From UBA4285 sp050944355 (GTDB lineage Bacteria > Bacillota > Clostridia > Lachnospirales > Lachnospiraceae): a DNA stretch of 64,000 nucleotides. The translations under genes were made by a program, and so were the position numbers. Shown here piece by piece: positions 1 to 7,350 of this stretch (the stretch's first letter is position 1; each line of letters starts with the position of its first letter). The notes below the pieces were generated by a model. It was not told the origin of the DNA. It did no database searches and worked only from the letters and a program-made list of their open reading frames with translations. Location: assembly GCA_050944355.1 (NCBI GenBank), contig JBMNQX010000004.1, positions 128,393 to 192,392 on the forward strand. Direction: 5' to 3'.

Positions 1-630
1 ATAATAGAGAGAAATGCGCAGATTCTGGGGATCCCGATCGTCTATTTCAAATCGGACATTTTCGACACGGTTGACAAGGTGCCGAAATCGCCCTGTTATC
101 TCTGCGCCAGGATGCGGCGCGGGTATCTTTACAGCAAGGCGCAGGAGCTTGGCTGCAACAAGATTGCGCTGGGCCACCACTACGACGACGTCATCGAGAC
201 GACGCTCATGGGGATGCTCTACGGCGCTCAGATTCAGACCATGATGCCGAAGCTTCACAGCACGAATTTTCCGGGGATGGAACTGATCCGGCCGATGTAT
301 CTGGTCCGCGAGGATGACATCAAGCGCTGGCGGGATGCCAACAACTTACATTTCCTGCAGTGTGCCTGCCATTTTACGGAAACGTGTACGACCTGCGCGT
401 CCGACGGGACGACCAATTCGGCGCGCCTCGCCACGAAAAAACTCATCCGGCAGATGAAGAAAGACAATCCGTTCGTGGAGAGCAACATTTTCAACTCCAT
501 GACAAATGTGAATCTTTCCACGGTTCTGGCGTACAAGAAGGACGGCGTCACACACAGTTTTCTGGACGATTATGATAAGAAGGAAAGCGGAGCGGAAGAC
601 GGGAACGCGAAAGAGGAGATGAGCGAATGA
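1..630 (+). CDS. TtcA-like PP-loop ATPase, 5'-truncated
   Basis: This is the C-terminal part (209 codons) of an adenylating PP-loop ATPase of the TtcA/TilS type, enzymes that modify tRNA by ATP-dependent thiolation or ligation. The frame is open from base 1, so the start and the ATP-binding SGGxDS loop lie outside the window. Visible family marks are the PCYLCARMRRG CxxC motif (Cys32 and Cys35 of the visible part), the GHHYDDVIETTLM segment and a second cysteine group, CACHFTETCTTC. The cysteine pattern suits an iron-sulfur-dependent tRNA thiolase such as TtcA, which makes 2-thiocytidine at position 32, but the exact substrate cannot be proven from the fragment. The stop codon overlaps the next ATG in an ATGA arrangement, so it is probably translationally coupled to the LysR gene. 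Confidence 0.8.
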   Translation: MIERNAQILGIPIVYFKSDIFDTVDKVPKSPCYLCARMRRGYLYSKAQELGCNKIALGHHYDDVIETTLMGMLYGAQIQTMMPKLHSTNFPGMELIRPMYLVREDDIKRWRDANNLHFLQCACHFTETCTTCASDGTTNSARLATKKLIRQMKKDNPFVESNIFNSMTNVNLSTVLAYKKDGVTHSFLDDYDKKESGAEDGNAKEEMSE

Positions 631-1538
631 CACTGCAGCAGCTTCGATATGCGGTCATGGTGGCCGACCAGCATTCCATGAACAAGGCGGCCGAGAAATT
701 GTTCATCACACAGCCGAGCCTCAGCAATGCCATCCGGGAACTCGAAGAAGAGCTTGGAATCGAAATCTTCATCCGGTCCAACCGGGGCGTGATTCTGACG
801 CCGGACGGCGAGGAATTCCTCGGTTACGCGCGGCAGATGATGGAGCATTACCGGCTGATTATGGACCGCTTTGTGAGCAAGTCGGATTCCAAAGAGAAGT
901 TCTCTGTCTCGGCGCAGCATTATTCATTTGCCGTGGAGGCGTTCATCAAGCTGGTCCGCGAATACGGATTCGGCAAATATGAATTTGCCATGCATGAGAC
1001 GAAGACAGGCGAGGTGATCAGCAACGTCAGGACGCTGAAGAGCGAGGTCGGCGTGCTGTACGAGAACGATTTCAACCGCGAGGTTCTCGAGAAGATCTTC
1101 CGCCGCGATGAGCTGGAGTTTGTGCCGCTGTTTGACTGTCACATCTGCGTCTTTCTCGCAAAAAATCATCCGCTGGCTTCCCAGAAGAAGATCACGATGG
1201 AACAGCTCGCGGATTATCCGTGCTGTTCGTTTGAGCAGGGCGACAACAATTCCTTTTACTTCGCCGAGGAAGTCATGCCGACGTATGACTACAAGAAAGT
1301 GCTCAAGGCGGATGACCGGGCGACGTTCCTGAATTTCATGGTCGGCCTGAACGCATACACCCTCTGTTCAGGTCTGATCTGCGAGGAACTGAACGGCGAA
1401 GAGTACACGGCGATTCCGCTGGACACCAAAGAGACAATGACGATCGGGTACATCAAGCTCTCCCGGATGCCGCTTTCGTCGATCGCGCAGAAATATATCG
1501 CGCTTCTGGAAAAGTATCAGGACAAAGTGGTATCATAA
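627..1538 (+). CDS. LysR-family transcriptional regulator
   Basis: A 303-residue protein with the standard LysR layout. A winged helix-turn-helix occupies about residues 1-60 (LQQLRYAVMVADQHSMNKAA followed by TQPSLSNAIRELEEELG), and a periplasmic-binding-protein-like effector domain follows from about residue 90. The length is normal for the family. The ATG overlaps the stop of the upstream PP-loop ATPase gene. The small leader ORF and ArsB/NhaD-type transporter follow on the same strand. LysR proteins often control adjacent genes, so the transporter is a plausible target, but no operator was identified. The inducer is unknown. Confidence 0.9.
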   Translation: MTLQQLRYAVMVADQHSMNKAAEKLFITQPSLSNAIRELEEELGIEIFIRSNRGVILTPDGEEFLGYARQMMEHYRLIMDRFVSKSDSKEKFSVSAQHYSFAVEAFIKLVREYGFGKYEFAMHETKTGEVISNVRTLKSEVGVLYENDFNREVLEKIFRRDELEFVPLFDCHICVFLAKNHPLASQKKITMEQLADYPCCSFEQGDNNSFYFAEEVMPTYDYKKVLKADDRATFLNFMVGLNAYTLCSGLICEELNGEEYTAIPLDTKETMTIGYIKLSRMPLSSIAQKYIALLEKYQDKVVS

Positions 1539-1568
1539 CAATCAATGCCTGAGGAAAGGAGATCACGC

Positions 1569-1682
1569 ATGAGCACAGCCGAACTGCTGGATGAACTGAA
1601 CAGACGCACGAAGTCCCGGCTGGCTTTCCGCGACATTCTTCTCGCCGGATATGGTCTCGCGAGAGACGACTGCCTTTTCTGA
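1569..1682 (+). CDS. 37-aa leader peptide candidate upstream of the transporter
   Basis: A short ORF with a strong Shine-Dalgarno sequence (GGAAAGGAG, 1555-1563) and an ATG at 1569 encodes 37 residues beginning MSTAELLDELNRRTKSRLAF and ending ARDDCLF. It lies between the LysR gene and the ArsB/NhaD-type transporter and resembles no family known to me. Its last three sense codons plus the stop (1671-1682) form one arm of a hairpin whose other arm contains the ribosome binding site of the transporter gene. That geometry is what a regulatory leader peptide would have. The ORF being translated is an inference from its ribosome binding site. Confidence 0.55.
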   Translation: MSTAELLDELNRRTKSRLAFRDILLAGYGLARDDCLF

Positions 1683-1733
1683 CTTCAGAACGTATGGCGT
1701 TTTACGCTCAATCCATCTGAATTCAGAAAGGCA
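1671..1733 (+). promoter_or_regulatory. Hairpin sequestering the transporter Shine-Dalgarno (translational attenuator candidate)
   Basis: TGCCTTTTCTGA (1671-1682) can pair with TCAGAAAGGCA (1723-1733), giving 11 base pairs with one bulged T. After a single mismatch the stem continues with TTCAGA (1684-1689) against TCTGAA (1716-1721). A small GCGT-TTT-ACGC hairpin sits inside. The 3' arm contains GAAAGG, the ribosome binding site of the ATG at 1740. No U-run follows, so this is not an intrinsic terminator. A ribosome finishing the leader ORF at 1680-1682 would sit on the 5' arm and free the binding site. Confidence 0.6.
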
Positions 1734-1739
1734 CAGAAT

Positions 1740-3017
1740 ATGAAACTGGCAGCACTTATTATATTTGTGACTATGTATGTGCTCATGATCATCTTCATGA
1801 AGCACATGAGAGTCCGCACCGGCATTGTACTGGCAGCGGCCGTGATCTTCATCGCCACCGGAATTCTTCCGCTGCGTGATATCGCCGGATCCATCAACTG
1901 GAACGTTCTCCTCATGATGGCCGGCACCATGATCCTGGTAGACTACTTCATCGACTCGAAGATGCCCAACCGCATGGCAGACATCATCCTTGACAAATGC
2001 AAGAACGTCTGCTCGGTCATCATCGCCATGTCCATCTTCGCTGGCGTGATTTCCGCGTTCATCGACAACGTGGCGACAGTTGTCATGGTCGCCCCTGTCG
2101 GCCTTGCGATCTGCAAGAAACTGAAGATCAATCCGACCGGCATGATCCTCTCGATCGCGGTTTCCAGCAACCTGCAGGGCGCGGCGACGCTGGTCGGCGA
2201 CACCACGTCGATCATGCTCGGCGCCTACGCGGGCATGGACTTCACGAGCTTCTTCTGGATGAACGGCCGTCCCGGCATTTTCTTTGCCGTCGAGCTCGGA
2301 GCTCTGGCGACTGTCCCGATCATGATGTTCCTTTTCCGGAAGGAAAAGGATCCCGTCGAGGCGACGGAGAAGACGGAAGTCAAGGATTATTTCCCGACGT
2401 TTATGCTGGTCGGTCTTGTGGCGGCACTGATCGCGGTGTCCTTTGTGCCGAACAAACCGGACATCACCAACGGCGTGATCTGCTGCCTGTTTGCGGTCGT
2501 CACCGGAATCTACGAGGTGATCCGCACCGGCAGCACGGAAAAGATGCTGCACGCGATCGCGAGCGTTGACGTCGAGACCCTGCTCATGCTGTTCGGACTG
2601 TTTCTTGTCATCGGCGGCGTCACCTCCGTCGGCCTGATTGACGACGCGGCCGATCTCATCGCGCAGCTGGGCGGCAATAACCTTTTCCTGCTCTACACCA
2701 TCATCGTGTGGGGATCTGTGCTGATTTCCGCTTTCGTCGATAACATTCCGTATGTCGCGACGATGCTCCCGGTCATCGAGAGCATTACAGGAACGCTCGG
2801 AATCGAGCCGTATCTGCTGTATTTCGGCCTGCTCTCCGGCGCGACGCTCGGCGGCAACCTGACGCCGTTCGGCGCTTCCGCCAATATCGCCGCGAGCGGA
2901 ATCCTGAGCAAGGAAGGATATACGCCGTCATTCAAAGATTTCGCGAGGATCGGCATTCCATTTACACTGACAGCTGTCCTGGTGGGTTATATCTTCATCT
3001 GGGCTGTCTGGCACTGA
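1740..3017 (+). CDS. ArsB/NhaD-type membrane transporter (ion transporter superfamily)
   Basis: A 425-residue, very hydrophobic protein of the ion transporter (IT) superfamily, the group with ArsB arsenite and NhaD sodium/proton transporters. The two internally related halves each carry a SAF(I/V)DN motif: SAFIDNVATVVMVAP in the first and SAFVDNIPYVATMLPV in the second. GATLVGDTTSIMLG and GATLGGNLTPFGASANI are the matching re-entrant segments. About 10-12 membrane helices are visible, with one charged cytoplasmic loop (FRKEKDPVEATEKTEVKDYF). Sequence alone does not separate arsenite, sodium or organic anion transport, and no ars genes flank it. Expression is probably controlled by the hairpin just upstream. 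Confidence 0.85.
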   Translation: MKLAALIIFVTMYVLMIIFMKHMRVRTGIVLAAAVIFIATGILPLRDIAGSINWNVLLMMAGTMILVDYFIDSKMPNRMADIILDKCKNVCSVIIAMSIFAGVISAFIDNVATVVMVAPVGLAICKKLKINPTGMILSIAVSSNLQGAATLVGDTTSIMLGAYAGMDFTSFFWMNGRPGIFFAVELGALATVPIMMFLFRKEKDPVEATEKTEVKDYFPTFMLVGLVAALIAVSFVPNKPDITNGVICCLFAVVTGIYEVIRTGSTEKMLHAIASVDVETLLMLFGLFLVIGGVTSVGLIDDAADLIAQLGGNNLFLLYTIIVWGSVLISAFVDNIPYVATMLPVIESITGTLGIEPYLLYFGLLSGATLGGNLTPFGASANIAASGILSKEGYTPSFKDFARIGIPFTLTAVLVGYIFIWAVWH

Positions 3018-3022
3018 GACAA

Positions 3023-3040
3023 ACCGGCGTTCGCGCCGGT
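3023..3040 (+). other. UUCG tetraloop hairpin
   Basis: ACCGGCG-TTCG-CGCCGGT is a perfect 7-bp stem capped by the extra-stable C(UUCG)G loop. It lies 6 bases after the transporter stop and 19 bases before the NYN protein start. There is no T-run after it, so it may protect the 3' end of the transporter message or attenuate weakly rather than act as a classical terminator. Confidence 0.6.
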
Positions 3041-3059
3041 GAGATGAAAGAAAAAACAT

Positions 3060-4028
3060 ATGAATACTGACGACAAAAAATACGCGGTTCTGGTGGATTC
3101 GGACAACATTTCGTCCCGCTATCTGCCCTGCATCATCGACGAGATGACAAAGTACGGAACCGTGACTTACAAACGGGTCTATGGCGACTGGACGAGCCCG
3201 CAGAACGCGAAGTGGAGGGAAGAACTCCTTGAGAATTCTTTCACGCCGATTCAGCAGTTCCGCAACACGGTCGGGAAAAACGCCACGGACTCGACGCTGA
3301 TTATCGACGCCATGGATATCCTGTACTCGGACCGGGTTGACGGTTTCTGCATCGTGTCCAGCGACGGCGATTTTACACGACTCGCCGGGCGCCTCAGAGA
3401 GTCCGGCATGGATGTGATCGGGATGGGCGAGAGCAAGACGCCGCGGTCTTTCCGCGCGGCCTGCTCGGTCTTCACCGATCTGGAAATTTTATACGACTCC
3501 GGAAACGACAATTCCAATGAGAATATCTCGACCGGAAACAGCCGCAAGCGCAACGTGGTGAAGCAGAGCAAGATCGAAAACGCGATCATCGAGATCATCA
3601 CGGAAAATGACAACCGCGGCCGTTCCACGGCACTCGGCGAAATCGGGAGCCGTCTTCAGAAGAAATATTCCGATTTCGACGTCCGCAATTACGGTTACAG
3701 TTCGCTCTCGACGTTCATCGGAGATATGAACAGCTTCACGCTGCGCAAACGCAATTCGACATTTATCGTGGAGATGAAAGAGGACGATTCAGCCCGCCGG
3801 GAACTCGTAAACTACATCGTAAAGACCGCGAAGAGCGGCGGAGCAAACGGCGTGGATCTTGGATCGCTCGGGCAGAAACTGCACAAGCAGTTCCCGAAAT
3901 TCAAAGTCAGGGAATTCGGCTACGCAACGCTTGGCAAATTTATGTCCGCCCTTCCGGAGGTCGACATCGTGGATGTTGATGAAAATCACAAAAATGTGGT
4001 GGTGAAAAAGGAAGTGCAGGAGTCATGA
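3060..4028 (+). CDS. NYN-domain ribonuclease-like protein with two LOTUS (OST-HTH) domains
   Basis: A 322-residue protein. Residues 7-147 form a LabA/DUF88-type NYN domain of the PIN-like nuclease fold. Acidic positions fit a metal site: Asp13 in LVDSDN, Asp77 in NATDSTL, Asp83 in IIDAMD, and Asp102 and Asp104 in SSDGDF. After a basic linker, two copies of an OST-HTH/LOTUS fold follow at about 170-238 and 245-310. Both carry the same core (LGEIGSRLQKKYSDFDVRNYGYSSLSTFI and a second LGSLGQKLHKQFPKFKVREFGY copy). LOTUS domains bind RNA, often G-rich or structured, so an RNA-directed nuclease role is likely but unproven. The following small gene overlaps its stop by four bases. Confidence 0.85.
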   Translation: MNTDDKKYAVLVDSDNISSRYLPCIIDEMTKYGTVTYKRVYGDWTSPQNAKWREELLENSFTPIQQFRNTVGKNATDSTLIIDAMDILYSDRVDGFCIVSSDGDFTRLAGRLRESGMDVIGMGESKTPRSFRAACSVFTDLEILYDSGNDNSNENISTGNSRKRNVVKQSKIENAIIEIITENDNRGRSTALGEIGSRLQKKYSDFDVRNYGYSSLSTFIGDMNSFTLRKRNSTFIVEMKEDDSARRELVNYIVKTAKSGGANGVDLGSLGQKLHKQFPKFKVREFGYATLGKFMSALPEVDIVDVDENHKNVVVKKEVQES

Positions 4029-4216
4029 GCGGCAAAGGGTACGGATGCGAGTACTGCGGGAATTATGTCTACGACGGGGATCTTGAAAGCTATACCTGCG
4101 GCGTGGATATGGATGAGGACGACTATGCGATGCTGATGGAAGGAAGACACGACAGAGGATGCCCTTACTTCTGCGCCGGCGACGAGTACGAGGTCGTAAA
4201 GCATCAGGCGATCTGA
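4025..4216 (+). CDS. Small Cys-rich DUF6472-like protein
   Basis: A 63-residue acidic protein with four cysteines in a zinc-ribbon-like spacing: CEYC near residues 8-11, a Cys in SYTCGVD and a Cys in RGCPYF. It ends with the pattern GDEYEVVKHQ. This resembles the small DUF6472 family common in Clostridia, whose function is unknown. The ATG overlaps the stop of the NYN-LOTUS gene (ATGA), so the two are probably co-translated. Metal binding is inferred from the cysteine pairs. Confidence 0.7.
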   Translation: MSGKGYGCEYCGNYVYDGDLESYTCGVDMDEDDYAMLMEGRHDRGCPYFCAGDEYEVVKHQAI

Positions 4217-4264
4217 ATGCCGGCAGGAGCTGCCGAAAATTAAAGGATTATGAGGTGAGGATCG

Positions 4265-4744
4265 ATGGATAAAATTGCAAGTTTCACAGTGAATCATGAA
4301 AAGCTGCTTCCCGGCGTGTATGTTTCGAGGCGGGATGTGTTCGGAAGCACCGTGCTGACGACGTTCGACCTGCGCTTCACGCGCCCGAACGTCGAGGCGC
4401 CGCTCGACACGGCCGGCGTTCACACGATCGAGCATATGTGGGCGACATTCTTCCGCAATCATCCGATGTGGGGAAGAAGAACGGTCTACTTCGGTCCGAT
4501 GGGCTGCCGGACCGGGTTTTATCTGATCCTTGAGGGTGAACTGACACCGCGCGATATTCTGCCGCTGCTTCTGGCGGCTTCCGAGTGGACTCTTTCCTAT
4601 GAAGGGGAAATTCCGGGCTATTCGCCCCGCGACTGCGGCAACTATCTGGACAACAACCTGACGCTCGCAAAGCTTTACGTGAAAGAGTACAAAGAGCGCG
4701 TGCTCGACAATCCGAAGCCGGAACAGCTGGTATATCCGGAGTGA
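4265..4744 (+). CDS. luxS: S-ribosylhomocysteine lyase LuxS
   Basis: A 159-residue LuxS of normal length. It cleaves S-ribosylhomocysteine to homocysteine and DPD, the precursor of autoinducer-2, in the activated methyl cycle. The metal-binding HxxEH motif is present (HTIEH, His53, Glu56 and His57), the catalytic cysteine is Cys81 in MGCRTGFY, and the third metal ligand is Cys124 in RDCGNY. A GAGGTGAGG binding site precedes the ATG. A small hairpin (CGGCAG-GAG-CTGCCG, 4221-4235) lies upstream. A strong inverted repeat follows between luxS and the convergent glnN. No other methyl-cycle gene is adjacent. Confidence 0.97.
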   Translation: MDKIASFTVNHEKLLPGVYVSRRDVFGSTVLTTFDLRFTRPNVEAPLDTAGVHTIEHMWATFFRNHPMWGRRTVYFGPMGCRTGFYLILEGELTPRDILPLLLAASEWTLSYEGEIPGYSPRDCGNYLDNNLTLAKLYVKEYKERVLDNPKPEQLVYPE

Positions 4745-4786
4745 GAGAAAAACTTTTTGATATTTACCTGAAATTGAGCTGAAAAT

Positions 4787-4829
4787 GAAGAGGAGGATCA
4801 ACCCGGATATCGGGGTGATCCTCCTCTTC
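4787..4829 (+). terminator. Long bidirectional hairpin between luxS and glnN
   Basis: GAAGAGGAGGATCA (4787-4800) pairs perfectly with TGATCCTCCTCTTC (4816-4829). The inner CCCG/CGGG pairs extend the stem. It sits between the convergent luxS and glnN stops, so it should end transcription from both sides. The T-tracts are weak on both strands (ATTAAATTT after it on plus, CATTTTC on minus). Confidence 0.75.
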
Positions 4830-4877
4830 GTCATTAAATTTCTGGGGCTCTTCTTACGCTGGGGCGTAAAAAGCGAT

Positions 4878-6989
4878 TCAGACTTCAAACAGCAGATCGC
4901 CGTAAGACGGGAACGGCCAGTAGTCTTTGTCGACGATCATCTCGAGCTTGTCGGCCGGCGCTCTGAGCGCGGCCATGTCTTCGGTGATGGTGTCGTGATA
5001 GTACTTTGCCTTGGCGCTGTCGTCTTCAATTGCCTCGGCTTTTCCGAGGTCTGCGATCAGCGCGGTGCGGGCCGCCTGCATCTTCTTCAGGTTTTCGTTT
5101 GTCTCCTTCAGGATTTCTGTCTGTACCGACGGGTCTTCGCCGAGATCCTTGACGGCTGCCGCGCTTGCGGCTATATCGCCCTCATAGGACATGACGGCCG
5201 GAATGATCTGTTTGCCGGACATGTTGATCATCGTCTTGGCTTCGATCGCGGTCTGCTTGGAGTACGCTTCATATTTGATGTCGGCGCGGGACATCAGCTC
5301 GTTCTTGGAGAAGACGCCGAACTTCTCGAACATTTTGATGACGTCGTCTTTCTTCAGCACGTCGATGGCGTAAGCCATGCAGTTGATGTTCGGAAGTCCG
5401 CGGCGTTTTGCCTCTTCCTCCCATTCCTTCGTGTAGCCGTTTCCATTGAAGATAATTCTCTGGTGCTCGGTGAGGAGTTTCTTGATCAGGTCGTGGCACG
5501 CCGTTTCAAAGTCATCCGCACCCTCGAGTTCATCGGCGATCTCGCAGAAGCTTTCCGCGACGATCGTGTCGAGCACGACGTTTGGCGGAGCGATCGAATC
5601 GGAGGAACCGACCATGCGGAATTCGAACTTGTTTCCCGTGAAGGCAAACGGCGAAGTCCGGTTGCGGTCTGTCGCATCTCTGCGGATGTTCGGGAGAGCC
5701 GAAGTGCTTGTCTTGAGCGTTCCGCTCGGAAGAGAACTCGTCGCGTTGCCGGTGTCGATCAGCTGCTGGACGACGTCCTCAAGCTGGTCGCCCAGGAAAA
5801 CGGAGATGATGGCCGGCGGCGCCTCGTTGGCGCCCAGACGCTGGTCGTTTCCGACGCAGCTGGCTGATTCGCGCAGCAGATCCGCGTGAACATCGACCGC
5901 CTTGAGAATGCCCGCCAGAATCAGCAGAAACTGGATATTCTCATGCGGCGTCTTGCCCGGATCCAGCAGGTTGATGCCGTCATCCGTGGTGAGAGACCAG
6001 TTGTTGTGCTTGCCGGAACCGTTTACGCCGGCGAACGGCTTCTCATGGAGCAGGCACGCAAGACCGTGGCGGTAGGCCACCTTTTTCATGACCTCCATGG
6101 TCAGCTGGTTGTTATCGGTCGCGATGTTGACCTCCGCATAAATCGGAGCCAGCTCGTGCTGAGCCGGAGCCACCTCATTGTGCTGTGTCTTCGCGGTGAC
6201 GCCGAGCTTCCAGAGCTCTTCGTTGAGATCCTTCATGAAAGATCCGATGCGCTCGCGAATGACACCGAAATAGTGATCGTCGAGTTCCTGGCCCTTTGGC
6301 GGCATTGCGCCGAACAGCGTGCGGCCCGTATAGACGAGATCCTTGCGCTTCAGATATTTCTCGCGGTCGACCAGGAAATATTCCTGCTCAGAGCCGACCG
6401 ACGGAGTGACGCGTTTTGAGTGCGTGTTGCCGAAAAGCCTGAGGATACGAAGCGCCTGCTTGTTCAGAGCTTCCATTGAGCGCAGAAGCGGTGTCTTCTG
6501 GTCCAGAGCCTCGCCGGTATAGGAGCAGAACGCTGTCGGAATGCAGAGAATCGGGCCTGTCGAGCTCTCCCTGACAAATGCGGGACTCGTCAGATCCCAT
6601 GCTGTATAACCGCGCGCCTCAAATGTGGCGCGCAGGCCGCCGGAGGGGAACGAAGAAGCATCGGGCTCGCTCTCGATCAGTTCCTTGCCGGAGAACTGCT
6701 GGAGAACCTTGCCGTTCGGCAGCGGTGCGGAAATAAAAGCATCGTGCTTTTCGGCTGTAGATCCGGTCAGCGGCTGGAACCAGTGCGTGAAATGGGTAGC
6801 GCCTTTCTCGATCGCCCACTCCTTCATTTCATGTGCGATGACATCGGCATCTTCCATCGTCAGCTCACGTGTTCCATCGATCGCGGCGTGGAAATTCTTG
6901 TAAGTGTTCTTCGGAAGACGGGCTCTCATGACAGAGTCATTGAAGACGTTTTCGCCGAAGATTGCAGATACATCGGTCTTTTCGCTCAT
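4878..6989 (-). CDS. glnN: Glutamine synthetase type III (GlnN)
   Basis: A 703-residue class III glutamine synthetase, making glutamine from glutamate, ammonia and ATP as a large cytoplasmic oligomer. Characteristic segments are THWFQPLTG, EKHDAFIS, the SVGSEQEYFLVD glutamate/metal site, EVAPAQHELAPIYAE, GSGKHNNWSL, and the C-terminal NRTSPFAFTGNKFEFR motif. The length fits the 700-residue GSIII class, not the 450-residue GlnA class. The frame is open 53 codons further upstream, but I chose the ATG at 6989 because it has a GAAGGGAGC binding site and begins the conserved sequence (MSEKTDVSAIFGENVF). A promoter and a leader terminator lie upstream on the minus strand. Confidence 0.97.
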   Translation of the reverse strand: MSEKTDVSAIFGENVFNDSVMRARLPKNTYKNFHAAIDGTRELTMEDADVIAHEMKEWAIEKGATHFTHWFQPLTGSTAEKHDAFISAPLPNGKVLQQFSGKELIESEPDASSFPSGGLRATFEARGYTAWDLTSPAFVRESSTGPILCIPTAFCSYTGEALDQKTPLLRSMEALNKQALRILRLFGNTHSKRVTPSVGSEQEYFLVDREKYLKRKDLVYTGRTLFGAMPPKGQELDDHYFGVIRERIGSFMKDLNEELWKLGVTAKTQHNEVAPAQHELAPIYAEVNIATDNNQLTMEVMKKVAYRHGLACLLHEKPFAGVNGSGKHNNWSLTTDDGINLLDPGKTPHENIQFLLILAGILKAVDVHADLLRESASCVGNDQRLGANEAPPAIISVFLGDQLEDVVQQLIDTGNATSSLPSGTLKTSTSALPNIRRDATDRNRTSPFAFTGNKFEFRMVGSSDSIAPPNVVLDTIVAESFCEIADELEGADDFETACHDLIKKLLTEHQRIIFNGNGYTKEWEEEAKRRGLPNINCMAYAIDVLKKDDVIKMFEKFGVFSKNELMSRADIKYEAYSKQTAIEAKTMINMSGKQIIPAVMSYEGDIAASAAAVKDLGEDPSVQTEILKETNENLKKMQAARTALIADLGKAEAIEDDSAKAKYYHDTITEDMAALRAPADKLEMIVDKDYWPFPSYGDLLFEV

Positions 6990-7048
6990 ATTTTTGCTCC
7001 CTTCTTGTGACAGGTACATTTCCATCAGAATCAGAGCCGCCTGAAAAC

Positions 7049-7096
7049 AAAAAAGCGCTCCAAAAACATTGGCATTATGCCAAGGTTCCGGAACGC
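7049..7096 (-). terminator. Intrinsic terminator in the glnN leader (attenuator candidate)
   Basis: Read on the minus strand, GCGTTCC pairs with GGAGCGC (plus positions 7090-7096 and 7055-7061). The large loop contains a perfect TTGGCAT-A-ATGCCAA inverted repeat (7069-7083). The outer stem is followed directly by six T residues (plus 7049-7054). It lies after the promoter and about 60 bases before the glnN start, so most transcripts could end here unless an antiterminating signal acts. Confidence 0.6.
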
Positions 7097-7132
7097 CATT
7101 GTTCTCTGCTGCAATATTATTCTGACTTAAAA

Positions 7133-7161
7133 AGTCTATCGCATACACCGGACAATTGCAA
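7133..7161 (-). promoter_or_regulatory. Promoter of glnN
   Basis: On the minus strand the -35 hexamer TTGCAA (plus 7156-7161) and the -10 hexamer TAGACT (plus 7133-7138) are spaced exactly 17 bases apart. This predicts a start near 7126 and a leader of about 137 bases that contains the terminator at 7049-7096. The region from here to the aldolase terminator holds no gene. Confidence 0.55.
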
Positions 7162-7256
7162 GTTCTTTTTCATTTATTTTGCAAAAGGTAAGCACAACTC
7201 CCACATCAGACCTTAATAAAATTAGGAAGGGTATCGCGGATATGAAAAATTCAAAT

Positions 7257-7318
7257 AAAAAAGCAGGCGGATCTGCTGACTCCCACTCTGCAGGAGGCGG
7301 CAGATTTCCGTCTGCTTT
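7257..7318 (-). terminator. Intrinsic terminator of the aldolase gene
   Basis: On the minus strand AAGCAGACGGAAATCTGC pairs with GCAGATCCGCCTGCTT. This makes a stem of about 16 bp with one mismatch and two bulged bases, followed by TTTTTTATTTGAATTTTT. It lies just after the aldolase stop and separates that gene from glnN. Confidence 0.85.
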
Positions 7319-7350
7319 CCGATGCTTTTTTGATCGCTCAGCGGCCGGCT

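Noticed and set aside
1563..2552. A 329-codon minus-strand frame opposite the transporter
   Set aside because: It reads as an Asp/His/Arg-rich shadow, with no start signal, against a clear membrane protein on the plus strand.
4785..5867. A 360-codon plus-strand frame over the 3' part of glnN
   Set aside because: It is antisense to a well-conserved glutamine synthetase and begins inside the terminator hairpin.
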